A stretch of 64,000 nt of DNA from Acheta domesticus. Its lineage: Eukaryota; Arthropoda; Insecta; Orthoptera; Gryllidae. The stretch lies in NCBI GenBank assembly GCA_031308135.1, contig JAHLJT010003656.1:73302984-73366983 (forward strand). Reading direction: 5' to 3'. Both the position numbers and the translations under genes were made by a program. Numbering within the stretch: position 1 is the stretch's first letter; every line of letters starts with the position of its first letter. The notes beneath the pieces are model-generated. The model was not told the origin of the DNA. It worked only from the letters and a program-made list of their open reading frames with translations, and did not search any database. Shown here one piece after another: positions 13,701 to 27,900 of this stretch.

Positions 13701-16700
13701 AAAATTCTAGAAACAAAGAAAGTCTTCATCATGACAACTTTCTAAGATTGGGGCAAGCATTTGGGTGAGGTAGGTTATGCAGACGACAGGCGGACGGGCG
13801 CATTTGCGAGGCACATCCACTATACTGTCAGGTCAGCAAACAGTGCATGCACATGACATTTGTGCAATAGAAAAACTGAAAGCCCCTTTTGCTTCACTGA
13901 TTTTTTTTTTATTGTGGTTTGGAGCCATGGTATCTCACACCCCTCCTCAAGAGCTGATATATTCAGTGAATGTTTTCCACACTTAATTACCAAGTTTAGA
14001 AATTCAAACTCTCCAAAAAATGCTAATAAATATTCAACTTTTGTTTTGAATTACCGAGGGCTTTCAGTTGTAAGTTTCTCCAAAAATTAAGACATTATTA
14101 ATGCAACATACCTGTGTCTGGCCAGGGTGAGGGGGTAATCGCGTGAGGTCAATGCCCCCACCAGTGGGACCAGTGGGTGGGAAACGTTTCCCAGCACGCA
14201 CATCTTTGACTCGCTTGATAGCTAGCAGAATTTTCTTCTGATGGCCAAGTTTCACTATTCCAATGTCTTCAAGATCTTCCCATGTCAACTGAGTGACGTC
14301 TTCTACTGTTCGATACCCTTGCTGATGGAGCTGTGGGCCATATTCTTCGAGTCTCAGAAGCCTCAACCATTCTTCCATTGATCCCTGCCACAGACACAAA
14401 TTAGCATGATCCATACAAGCTATTTTTTAGCTGAAAAAATACAATGCAGCAAGAGAGAAAACTCATTAGTTGACAATGGTGTATGATTCTTTTTTCCACC
14501 CCAGATATTTATCGAAATTATCAACATGGTTCTAATATAAAAAGATAATTATTTTTCTATTCTGTAACAATAGTTCCATGTCAGAGAACTTCTTACACTT
14601 AATTGTGGAAAAGTTAATTGTTGCTATGGAACAAAATCCAGGCAGCAAAGAGTATTGTCCACACTAGGGTGGCAAAGCAATTACTCACTGACACCATGAA
14701 TATTTACCATACACCATACAAAGCAGCTCTGCTGAACAAGAGCTGATGCATTTTCTTGATTTTATTTTGTACAGGATAAAAGAAACTTTAACACACAATG
14801 TTGTCACAAATTTTTAGCAGGGTGAAAACATAGTAACACAATCTATATTTAAAGGCTCACAGCACAAAGATTTTTTAAATTTAAAATAAGGAAGAAATTA
14901 TAATTTAAAATAAATAATTTTCAATTTAAGTATTATTAACACAAAATTGTAAGATAATGAAAGAAAAATTATCTATTGCTTACAGGGATGTAATCTGGAA
15001 GTCCATCAGATATATTTAGTTGAGCAATCTCAGCTTTCAATTTCTTCCTGTGGTTTGGCTTCTTGATTCCAATAGCTGTGAGGTCTTCAGGAGTCATGCG
15101 ACTTATTGTTGGCATATCATAACCAGCCGAAGCAAAGAGTGGAAAGTACTCTTCAAAGTGTAAATCCAGTAACCAAGAGTGTATAACATCCTGATCCTAA
15201 AAGTAGAAAGAATAGTTATTTTTCATTAGTTTATAAAATCTCAAATATTCTCAAAATTTTTCTTTTTTAACTACACATTATAATTATTTTTAAAATATTA
15301 AATCAGAAGTAGTGAATGTCATATGTAATCAATACAATAAGTGGTGGTGTGTGAATACTCTCAAGAATTTATGAAAGCATGCTTGGCACCAATATTTAAT
15401 TCCACCCCCCCTCACATTTGCTTATCTCTGCTTTTTAGTTTAATACTTTTTTCACATGTGATTCTTGGAGGTCTAGGATAAGCTGTGTCTCAGTAAATCA
15501 AGCAGGCATTCGGCCGTTATCTGGTATATTTAAAGATAAACTTCCTGTAGAGGTTCGCGAAGAAGCCTTCACATCCACTTCTTTCACATGCCATTCTGTA
15601 TCACATTCACTTCCAATCTCTTTCCATTTTCTCCTCATATTTTTGCTTTCCCTTATCCTTCTTTTATTTACTGACTTCTTAACTTAAATTTTTACTTTTT
15701 CATCACCAATTCCCTCCTGAATCAATCATGAGAAATGACATGGACAGAAGGAATTTAAGGAAGGAGGTTCCAATATACTGTGTCCAGTTTCTTGTGTAGT
15801 ATCTCTTTTGTGTGTATATGCAATTTGTAACCAGAACAATTATTCTTCATGAAGAAAATTACAGGATGCGCACCAGCTGTCTGAATTTATTTCTTCAGTG
15901 TTTTATATTTTCCCTGCCTTAAGGACTTAGTACTTGAATATACCACGTAGTACTCGAATATACGAGGACATTAATCACCATTAAAAATTGTTTTAAAATT
16001 TAAAAATATACCATAATAGTTTTATATTTGGCCACAACAATGTAACATGCCATAATCAAATAGCATATGCAAATGTCATAATCATTAGGGACAACACAGA
16101 ATATTTTCTATCTTTGTGTGGTGTGTATTAAGCAGATAACTCTACAAAGTGTTTTTAAAGAAACATCATTATTTACATGAGAACTTCTCATGAGAACGAA
16201 CAACCCATACCACATCATCATACTACAGGGGACCTCAAAGTATGGCCCGCGGGCCACATGCGGCCCACTGAGGACATTTATACGGCCCGCTGGGTTTTTA
16301 TGGTTTACAGAATTTTTTTTCTTAAAATCCGCACATTTTTTTATTATGTGTTAGGCTGTCTAGGGATGGCAAAGAATCGATGGTTTTTAAACAACGATGT
16401 CTTCCACAAGAAACATCAGTGTTTTTTTATTTAATTATTTTTTTAAATATTGAATTTGTTCCCGTTTTGATTCTTTACTTCAAAATAAGATATATGCAGT
16501 GTGTAAGAGAATTTGTTGAAAGTTTTTGTTTTACTATAGTGCGATTTTTCTAAGTCTGCCTCTCAAGGCCTGTCTTCACGATGGAATATGTCACGGTACC
16601 TCGAGTCTTTCTCAGTCCTGCCGCTAGATCTCGCATGATCGCGACCGTATCAAGCAGTACTTGCGACCACGCGACATCTACCGGCAGGACCGAGAAAGAC

Positions 16701-17618
16701 GCGAAATGCCCTGTGATCGGCCGAAGGGGCTTGAGAGGTCTTGTATCTAACATATATGTGTTGTGAATACTAACCATTCTTCTGTTATACATTGTTTTGA
16801 TTGTCTCTGTTTTGTTCTCTGAACAAAAACTGTTCTTTCTTTATTCAACATTATAATTTATAGGGTATAGCTACTTGTGTGGAACATTACAATCCTACAT
16901 GTCATATTCATAATAACATATTATAAAAATATATTATACTTTCATTTTGTATTGTCCAATATCGATAAACATGTGATGTGTGAATTAATTATAAACCATT
17001 ATGTACTTTTGTCCAATTACAAAACATGATCAGACAGGTGTCTGATCATGAGCTGTGACACGATTTATCCAATTAGGAGCTTCGTTACGACTTTTTAATT
17101 GTTGGTACTGAAGTTCCCGATTGAAGAAACGCGTCACAGTAGATGATCTGCCACAAATCACTTTATTTAAATCGGACAATAGTAAATAATGCTTTATACT
17201 TAATTTTGTAACTGGGCGACTGCCAGTCTAAACGCAATTAATAACAGCTCTCTGTCGTACCGGCACCCCCTGGGCGAGCAGGCGCTCCACTTTGGCGGCC
17301 GGGCCGCTGTGCTCGCTGGAGCCCAAGGACGACGACGACAGCGAGCAGCGAGGGCTGGACGAGAGCACGCTGCCGCTGCCGCCGCCCCCGCGCGCCGCGC
17401 CGCCCCCGCCGCCGCCGCCGCCGCCGCCCCCGCTGCCCGCGCTGCTCACGCTGCCCCCGGGCCCCAGCAGGTGGTAGCCCGACGCGCGCCCGCTGTCCAG
17501 GCTGGCCGTGCTGTGGCGCGACCCCGAGCCGGAGCCCGACCCCGACGACCCGGGGCTGTCCCTGCCAGGGCTCTGCAACACATGCGGAAGAATTAGTAAC
17601 ACAACAATGATGATGATG

Positions 17619-17657
<39 letters not shown>

Positions 17658-20600
17658 TTAATAATTAGCGTATGCTAAGAATTGTAATCCCGGACAGCAG
17701 GGGCACCCAATAATATTAGGAGGGATCGGCATTACGCTGGATCCGATTTTTACTCCCCAGGGTTGTTGGCCCTGGAGGTACGGAAGATGAATGATGATGA
17801 TGATAGTAATGGGCGAAAGGGCGGCACACACACACATATAGAAATGCACAAGAACGCACACATATAGAAATACACAGTCTACGCCCGAGGCGGGACTCGA
17901 ACCTGCGACCCTGCGGTCGGAGATTGCCGCGACACTACTGCTTTAGCGATCTCGGTCACGGGGCCGGCTATTGCTTTTTATATTAATAAAATAATTAAAT
18001 CCAATAATAAAATTGTATGGTTTTCATAAATGCACAAAAAATAATTTAAAGCACGCTTATTAACAGTACTGAAAAATTATAAAATTGATTAACGTTATAA
18101 ATCCTCGATTAAAGATATGACTGGACAGGCTTCCGCGATTCGCGTTTGAATTAGCCACCGCAACCGAGGTACGACTCGTCTCGGATAGGCCTTTGTGGAT
18201 CAATGATACGTCTATAAAAAATGTCGCACACAAATTTGGCGAAAATAAATATGAAATTGGAAACATTTGTGCAGTTTCTATTTGTATTATAATATTACGT
18301 AATAATTACAAATAGTACGAGAGACATGTGCTGTCGTAGTACCACCAGTTATACAATGGAAGTCAGTAATTTTGCTAGGAACTAAAGTTAAATTCGTGAT
18401 TGAAGCGTTTGTCTGCAGAAGGTTCTGCTGTCGTTTCTTGACATTCGCCTGTTCCGACCTGCGCGACTGGTCTCGAAGTTCTCGTTTGCGCGGAGCAAAG
18501 CACTGACCTGACCTAAATTCCCTGAGCAGCGCGAGATCCCGCTGTTTTACAAACGCTGGATAAAGAAGAACACACACACACACACCAAACCAGCAGCAAC
18601 GAAATAATATATTCAGAATGTAGAATTGAGAAAACGAGATGCCATAAAAGCAGCAAATTGAAAACGTCAGCGTACGTTGTAAAATAGTATGGACAGTAAG
18701 TGCCAAGAGACAAAAATTTTACAAAGCGTAAAAACATCGCTCGTACCTACCAAAGCTCGTACTTACTAACAGAACTCGTATCTACCAACAGGATGTTGCA
18801 TTACGGAAATATACCGAACATATTGCCGCCATAATGGAAAAATTCCATTTATAGTTATGACTTGGCTTGTCACGTGATACGAGTCACGTGATTACACACG
18901 AGAATTTTGGATTGCCACGACAACATAATAGTACCGTCACATTAAAGTTTGTGCATGAGTGGAGACTCGAACTTGGGTTCATAATGTAAACAATAATACT
19001 ACTTTACGCTGTAAAAATGTCTAACTTCGAATAGTTTATTTTAGAATATTGGGGCTGCCTGCAACGCGCTACAAAGTACCGTCATTTTCAGCGCTCTGTC
19101 GAGAACATTCCCGGTCTAAAGGAGAATTCTAGCGGCCGGCTGCTCTGATCGGTACTTTTTCATGATTTTTCCGATAAATACCAGACGAATGCCGGAGTAG
19201 TACCCTAACAAACGGTCCGCGCACCATCTTTTTCTTTCTCTTCCTTGCCCTATCCTCACCCCTTATTTACACACACACACACACACACACAACACACATA
19301 TGTCGGGAGACCAGTTGGGAGCTAAAAGCATGTCTCGGCTGGGGCGGTGCCATGCTGGTGGGCGATACCTGGTTGAGGAAAATGCCCACAAGCCGACGTA
19401 GGTCGGCGCCGGATCTCGCCATCCAGCGGGGAAAGATCATAGCCGAGATAAAACATTACACTACACTTCCGCGACTAATGACCTTAGTAGTTGACGCGCC
19501 CGGAATCTCTAACCAACCAATCAATGAGAACATACCTGCGTCATATCAATACCCTGGTCCTCCTGCAGGGACAGCTGGTGGTAGTAGGCAGATCCCTTGC
19601 CCGCGTGCATTAGTTGAGTGTACTGCAAAGCACGAAAATGTGAATTAGGTTACCGTTCATCGAGCACTTTGTTATAATAAAATTGAGCCTTTGGCACACT
19701 CACCTGAGGTCCTGGAAAGGTGAACGCTGGATACGAGAACTGAGAGCCGGGGGACTTGTTGGCCATCGCATAGACCTCCGCGTGATCACAACCCTCTGGA
19801 AGCAAGAAGGCAATTGTCACTCAACAGAATAAGGAAGCATCAGTGAATAGTACACATACAAAATCATGATTCCATTAGGATTTCCTAGAAAAATGGACGG
19901 GAGAGACTCCACAATGTATGGGAAGTTGGTGTTAATGAAACGAGGTGTGTGCTAACTGTTGTGGATACTTTGTATAAGCATTTGTTAATACAATTCATAT
20001 TACGCTACAGCATGTGCGGTAATGAGTTTTTTTCAATCTGAGTTTTTTTATGTACAGGGTCTGTTGAATATCCACATCAGGAACGAAACCTTGGTGAGTC
20101 AAAAAATAAAAATAAATTTGCCAATTCGCAATAACGGACTTTTTTTACGTAGAATAATGACAAAGAAGCTTGAAGATAATCACATCTTTAAAAATTTCAA
20201 CATTATTATTGATAACTATCCGATGGCACTGCACTTTAGATCGGGCTAAGACCAACATGAAATACCTTTCTAGAGGTCTAATATGATGTCAGTTCCTGAA
20301 CATTCAAATTATTCATTTCCGGAATATTCTGTAAGACTTTAAAGCACTGTACACCGTGGAGACATTTGATTTAGGCGGGTCTCCTCTACAGAGACTACCA
20401 TCCATGATCACAACGGCATAAATATGCAGTCATGAATGTAGTACCGATTGTTACTTGCAAACAGAAATGAGAGGACGGCAGACGCAGGATTGAGTACTGA
20501 GACGTGGTGAAGAAAGGTAATGAAGTAAGGTGCGATTTGAAATAAAAAACAGAAAACACACACAGTGTTACCACTCGAATAATTTCTCCAGAAAATAAAC

Positions 20601-22510
20601 AAGATGAATTCTGTACCTTAGAGGTCAAGAGTAGTAAATCCATTTTCAGTGAAGTTTTGGTATCAAAATTATTGTAGAAAACATATCTCTTTGAAAGTGT
20701 ACAGTAGTAGACTCAACTTTATAAGCGTTCATTTAAATTTGCAAAAAAAGAAGCTTTAATTCCAATATTACACAAAGAAAGGGAGTAAATAGCGCATCTT
20801 TACTCCTGTCGAGTATGGGAACAGTTTTAACATCTGAATTATAGAATTATTTTGACTCGTTCCAAACATTGGCTTCGTTTTCCACCATCCTGTACGCGCA
20901 ACATGTACCTTGTATCGCGACTCACGGCACGGACCTGAACCAAAATTGTTTACATCCCATTTCTCATGTCTTCCCGCAAACAGTGCCGAAGGGCCCGGGC
21001 CCAGGGCCCCCATGTTCAAGGGCCCCCGATATTTCTTTAAAAAATATTTAATACTAAATGTTTCAAAAATAAAGTAAAGAAATATAAAAAAATGTGATGT
21101 ATAATTAAACTATACGCAAACAAACTGGCATAACGGAGTGATGTGTCATGCATCACTGGATAATATTTATAATATGGAATGTTGTTGGATGATGCGTTTC
21201 AATTTTATAATGTATAGTTCAATAAAATTAAAACTAATTTGTGGACTTTTTTCAATATAATTATAAATCTGTTATTCTGACTTACTTTTACAGATATGTT
21301 TAATTTTTTTGTTTGAATAATTTTTAATCGAGACACTAAGAAATAATTTCAAAATATTAAAAAAAACAAAAACAAATACGATGTGAATTAATAGCACTTT
21401 CTTACATTTCAGCATCGAACTTGGGGGGGGGGTGAAAGTAAGAATAAAGGAATTTCAGCATCGATCGGCGAAAGAAAGAATAGGGGGGCTCCAAATTAAT
21501 CTAGGCCCAAGGGCCCCCAGTACTGTTAAAACGGCCCTGCCCGCAAACACTGTTTATTCTATTCTCGGCGTGGCCTGGTGCTGCTGAGGTAGATGCTGTA
21601 TGCGGGCGAGGAGGGCCTGACTTCGAAAAGCAGGGGTGGTGGAGGCTAGACAAATATGGAGGCGGGGAAGGCGTGTTCAGAGGCAGGAGCGAAGGGTAGG
21701 ACACGAAGGAAAAGATGGAGTGGGAGGGGGCGAAGGTGGGGTAGGAGGCGGGCCGAAGGTGGGGTAGGAAGCGGGGCGAATGTGGGGTAGGAGGCAGAGA
21801 GAATATGGAGTATGGGTAGGAGGCAGAGAGAAAACGGGAGGAAGGTAGGTTAGAGAAGACGGGGGCGAAAGTGGGATAGGAGGCGGGCCGAAGGTGAGGT
21901 AGTAGGCAGGGGGAAGATGGGATAGGAGGCGTGGCGAAGATGAGGTTTGACGCGGGGCGTACGCGGAGGAGTGTCAGCGGGGACAGTGACGGAGGCATGG
22001 AAGGAGGTGAGAATCGCAAGAGAGGTGAGATGTAGTGTGGTGTGTGTGTGTGTGTGGGGGGGGGGGTCGAAGGCGACGGGAAGTGAAAGGGATAGCAACA
22101 GATGTAGGGGTAGAGATAGAGACGAAAAAAGGGTCGGCGGTCGGGGCGGAGAAGGAGGGGTGGGGCACAGGCGGTGACGAAGTGGATGTGTCGGGGAAAT
22201 GGCGGGGGAGGCGGATGTTGGCGGGAAGGCGGTGGCGGGGTAGAGGCGATGGCGATGCAGAAGTGGCGGGGAGGAGGCTGGTCAGAGGCGCCCAAGAGGC
22301 GGGGCAATCCCTCGGGGGGTGGCTCTGGCTCGGGTTACGGTCAGGGACGAAGCAAATGCGAAGGCGGTGACTCGGGCAGAGGCGAAGACAGGGATGGGGA
22401 TGGAGGGAGTGACGGTGTGAAGTCGACGGGGAAAGGCCACGGCGGGGAGAGGAGGCGACCGGAGGCGAGTGCGGAAGCCCCGGCGTAATGAAGATGGATA
22501 ACTTCCCCCG

Positions 22511-22542
<32 letters not shown>

Positions 22543-24895
22543 CGGCGCCTCCCCGAGCTAATACGTTCCATTACGCTCTCCCGTCGCCGCGCAATGCGGG
22601 TGTTCATTTCGCCAAAGCAGCGAGCGACCAGCCCACAGGACTTCAGAGCCTCGCCTGCCCGATGACCGCCATACGAACGACTAATTTGTATGTATTTGGC
22701 ATTTTGGGTCGATTATCCGACTTTGCTGGCTGGCTAACGGTGTTCCCTATGCCTGCGCCTACGTAATTTAATTCCAACGTGGGGGGGGGGTAAGAGAGAC
22801 CTGTGACGAGCATGACGTATTCCCCTCACCGTAACGAGCGAACTCCGCCTGCCTGAGCTTTTCTTCGTCACACAGATACAAAAACTGAGACGATTTTAAA
22901 GGAAAGCTACAACTAATTTTGCTTAGACCGGGAATCGAACACGGGATCACACCACGGGAAGCTAGTTCGCTGCCCATCAGCCATTGTAGAGGCACAACGT
23001 CTAATTTACGTTGTTTAAATGTTTGCTATCGAACCAAATCATCATTCACCGGGCGGTCGAGGAGGGTGAAGTGCCTAACGACTCAACGCCTCAGTACGAA
23101 GGGTCACTAGTATCACTCCAGCACTGGGTGTGGAAGTTAGTCCCCCTTTCGTGTGTGTTGGGTCGCGTAGGGCCTCGTGTTTGCAGAGCGAGGATCCCGC
23201 AAATGTTAGCGTCCAATGTATCGTTTGACGTACATCCCTCTGGAGTGTATAGAATGTCTGGCTTTGACTTAGAGAAAAAAAAACTGCCTAGTTTGTTTTT
23301 CCGGTGGGTGCTTTGATGTAGGGGTGGACTTAAGTCAAGGGGACAGAATTGATACCGGGATTTAGAATGACTTTAGCTGGAGTTTTTTCCCGAGCCGGGT
23401 GGTTAAGAAAGTATTATTATGAAAATTTTGAAAATTTGCTTAAGTTTTTCCCGAGCACCCGGATGATTGAAGGCCACCTCATCGAGTTGATGGGAATTCG
23501 AACTTTCAAATTTGCAGACGGAAAGCATGCTTGCCGATCTTTATGATACAGTCCTCTCAGTAACGCAAACACTTCCGAAATTTGTAATTTTACAAATAAA
23601 GCAATTTGTAAAAACAGTTCGTTGCACTTTGTTGGTTCCTTTGCATCACTTTAAGTGCTCGAAGTTCGGAACATTTTAATGAACAATATTACTATGGGTA
23701 TGAGTACCAGCTTAAAAAAACATCGAGCATCCTTGACAATGAAATGAAGCGCAGAAATTGTTTCGCATTTAGTGATCAAAGGACACTTGCATTGCTAAAC
23801 ACACCTTCTACAGTAATCACGAACATTTATTTCAAGTAAAAATTCAGATTTTAACTTTTAACATACAAGTATGTTGTAGCACTACGGCCTCAGTTGCAAA
23901 AGGCTATTAAAGATATATAAACATACCTATCATTCTGTATTTCCCGAGCGTACCACAAGATAAATTTCAATATGCTGAGGAAAAAACTACATTTGGTTAT
24001 TTTTGTGTCATTAAAGCATAACTAAATAGTTGAGGCCGGGGCCTTGTTATTTTGTCAGCTATAATGTAAAATTACACCTGTAGTTCATTTGCCGATGTAA
24101 ATATGTTTTCTATTACTCCGGAACGAATATTTCAAGTTTTCAAAAGTTGCCACCCACACACCTTTCAAATGTGTAAAGTAAAAGAGAGGGAAGGAATTCT
24201 GCAGCTCCAGACACGGCACGCAGGGTGAAATCCCTTTTCCAACATGTAAATAATCATAAGAATCCTACAAACCGCCTTACTTTGGTCTCATACTCTAAGA
24301 ATGACGTGGAAGAGTGTCGTATTCGAACCAGTAATGTGGATGGTTATTTTATTACATGAAAAAAGATTTGACCCTAACGTAACTTGGGTCAACCTTCTTC
24401 CACTCAGTAGATGTTGCCCTATCGCAGACCTACAGGTTGCCCCAATTCCCTAGGCTTCTTCTCGTGTCAGAGAGATCCAGACCGGCCTGCCATCTTTCAT
24501 GGCCAGCAACAGCTGGGGCCAGACGACAGTCGGGCTCGGGAGTGATGCGATGCGACGTCCAAAGGTCGCGGCGCAAAAACGACGGCGACGCGGAGGAGGC
24601 GTGGGGGGAGGAAGGGGGAAGGGAGGGGTAGGGGGCATCGTTGCAAATGCCACCGCGCGGAATCCAGAGCGTGGTCGGCGTCGGCGTCGGCGGCGCCTCC
24701 GGGGGCCAACGGCGGATGTGCAGACGGGATGGTACGGCATGTGTGTGTCCGCGCCAACGCACATGCCTTGATTTATATGGACTTTTTTTTACCGCGTTAG
24801 CGCATATATGCCGTTGCAGTGCGCAACTGAAGCTTTGTAGATACAAAGGTCGTAATGGAGGATTTTCGACGCGAGTTAAGAGCTCATTATCTTTG

Positions 24896-24944
<49 letters not shown>

Positions 24945-27900
24945 CAGTTGAGGCCTTGTTATTTTGACAGCTATATTGTAAAATTACATCTGTAATTCGT
25001 GACCCGACGCAAATTGGTTTTCTATTTCTCCAGAATGAATAATACAAGTTTTCAAAACTTGCAAAACTCTCAAATGTGTAAAATAACATTCCAACACTGT
25101 AAAGTAAAAGAGGGAAGAGATTCTGGTGCTCCAGAAAAGGTAAGCAGGGTTTACTTGTTTACTTCTCACTCATACGTCACATACAGTTTTTACGGTTTAT
25201 TGACGTAAAATAAATTGAAATAATTAAACTAAGGTGCGTTATGAAGCTGCCTCTCCCTAATCACTCGGGGGGGGGGGGGTTCCTTTCACGAAAAGCGCCT
25301 GCGAATTCGCTCATTCGTTCGTATGAGGATGAAAACCCTGGCGTACAGGGAATCGTCGATGTCGGTTTCAGTGATCTTGAAAATGTCACCTGTTTGGGGA
25401 GTTCAAAGCGACGATGAGTTTGGGTCATCCACAACCTTTTGTATTAGATTATATTGTCTGTCTGATTGCAATTGTTCCCACTACCTTTATTGTTCGGTAG
25501 AGTATTGTGCAAATACATTTTTACAAAACTCAGTTATAAATGAAAGAGGTGCACATGTTCGTTTAGCTACTGCACGTTCTTGCGCTCTCTGGAAAGATTA
25601 AGTGGGTTTAGATCAGGGGGATAATGTGGAGGTGGGAGGGAATCTGTTCGTTTACGACATCGTCAACTGTACTGGTACTTAGTGAATGGCTATGAATCGT
25701 TTTGCCATCCTTACCGCCGAACGATGTATCGACTTATCCCTCTATCCCCTACAGCTATTCCTCTTGATCTGGAATCCAGCAGTACTGAAAGTATATGGAT
25801 GACAAACTAGAGATTGATCTGAGCTATTGGGGAAAGAAGTGCACATTGATACGGAGCGGCGAACGACTGTTCTAAAAATAGGTGGCTCATTATTTTCAAC
25901 ACATTTTAATTTGGACGAGTTTTGGGACAGTTTTCATTCGGTAGATAAGAAGATTTCAAGACAGTGCTGATTTACAAGAAATAGAATGTGAAATATGTGG
26001 GTTAGAGTGCGATCAAGAAATGATGATTTCAATAAATCCTTGCTTTCGTCGATTTTCGCCAAGATTTTTAACGTACGTTTCCACATAAATTCCTAATCAA
26101 AAAAGATGCGTAGGTGGAGCGCTTTGTCTTTTTTATTCTTTGAGTATTTTGCCTAAGAACACGGGTGATTTTCATTTGACATTCGATAGTTGTTTTTGAG
26201 GATGTCTTCCCAAAACGGAACAGTAACCACATTTATGAAATACTGCAAATTACAATACTAAATATTTTCTGACCTGAGAGTCAATCTGGCCAAAAGGTAT
26301 TTACAAGACCAAGTAATTTTCATTTAAGTACACACTTTTAAATATAGTAAATTATATTTAAGTTAAGTCTTAACGAATCCGTCATTGTTCTTAGAAATCA
26401 AAATAAAACGGAAAAGCAATTATGTTTACAAAACCTTTACAAAACACCAGAGAAGTTCGTGCGACAAGATAATTAGCAAGTTCCAAGGAATGTCGAGGTC
26501 GTTGTGACACGCGATGTGGAATGAATTCTATTCCCTCGCAGCAAGCATAAAATAACCTATACATAACCTAACAAAAATTTCAATCCCGAACATCAGGCCA
26601 TTACCATTAAGCTTCATAATGAAATCAAAATGTAATCACGGGCTCGATAAAACATGATATGAATGAATACGTTTGTTATTTACATACCGGATGTCAGTAT
26701 TTTAATTTACATTGGAATACGAAAATAATGAAGCAAATTATTTCAAAGATGCTTAATTAAAAAATAAATATCGCACTAAATTAAGCATCAAGGTTTTGAA
26801 ACGCATATTCACAAACTTCGTTCTGAAAATATATGTTCATTCTCGTCAAGGGGAATTTCACGAATCTGGCATCTCGGGATACTGAAATAATGAGGAAAGG
26901 TCGGAGATCGATTCTCGCGGCTCAAACACAATATAAACAAATTTAATTCAATAAATACAGTAATGACCACGTCACATTTCGTGAGTTCTGTATTAATGTA
27001 CGCTATGGCAAAGTGGATAGAATCTGACAAACGCTTATCTATGATTTAGACGTCCCGATCAGTACCTGAATTTATAGACGACGCTCTTTTATTTATTGTG
27101 AAATTTGTGCAGAAATTCAATAGCTCACACATATCTTTTCAGCAGATGGAGCGAATAATTTAAAGCATAAGGTAATAGAAAAAGAATACTCACAGTACCC
27201 TCTACAACAAAAGAATTAGACAGCTGATATTAATGAGTTTCATTAATATTTGTGAATCAGTGATGGGAGGAATATCCATTGAGTAATCTTGTCTGCCTGG
27301 ATTCAGAGAACGATCTGGAAAGGGAGTCAACTCTATATGCGATGTTTTGGAGGTAGGCATTCGGAAACTCAAGATAGGTTTAGAAAAAAGTATGGATTTT
27401 TTTTTACATATTATGAAGATGAGTTGAATAGATTTGCGAAGATTCTTATTGCTTAAGTAGAAAAGGAGCACTTATATTGCTTTCAGAGCACACAGAGCAC
27501 TTACAAAAACCAGAAGCGGAACGATTAACTTTATATTATAGGAATCCGCAAACTCACCATAATCATTTGATATCCAGGTAATAATTAATTATATTTTTAA
27601 AATATCTTTAACTTTGTCGGTTGAAGATGTACTCAACTAATGTTTCAATTTCATTTATATAACCAGACGATGAATATATATTTAACTTCATTAGCATATA
27701 TTCATTATTATTAAAATTAGATTTTAATGTAGTGGTATATGGAAGACGACCATTCAATTTTTAGTGCACTTTTAATGCGAGGCGCAGAACACAATTGTGC
27801 GCACACTATTCACGCCAATTATTTCCAGTTAGTCAAAACCTTAGTAAATTAACGCATTGATAGATTACCTCACAATGCTTGAGTATTTCCTTGTCCCTAG

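Noticed and set aside
17885..17968. Possible tRNA gene
   Set aside because: B box present, but the sequence is shared with another copy at 35948 and is attached to a microsatellite tail, so it is better explained as a SINE head.
18868..18895. Two CACGTG E-box palindromes close together
   Set aside because: Suggestive of bHLH binding, but six-base motifs are frequent by chance and there is no promoter context.
21501..22307. 268-codon minus-strand proline/serine-rich frame
   Set aside because: It is the complement of a G/A-rich repeat plus part of a hAT MITE; no domain and no splice context.
24430..25089. 219-codon minus-strand frame with poly-Tyr
   Set aside because: The Tyr run is the AAT microsatellite; the rest is GC-rich intron and repeat sequence.
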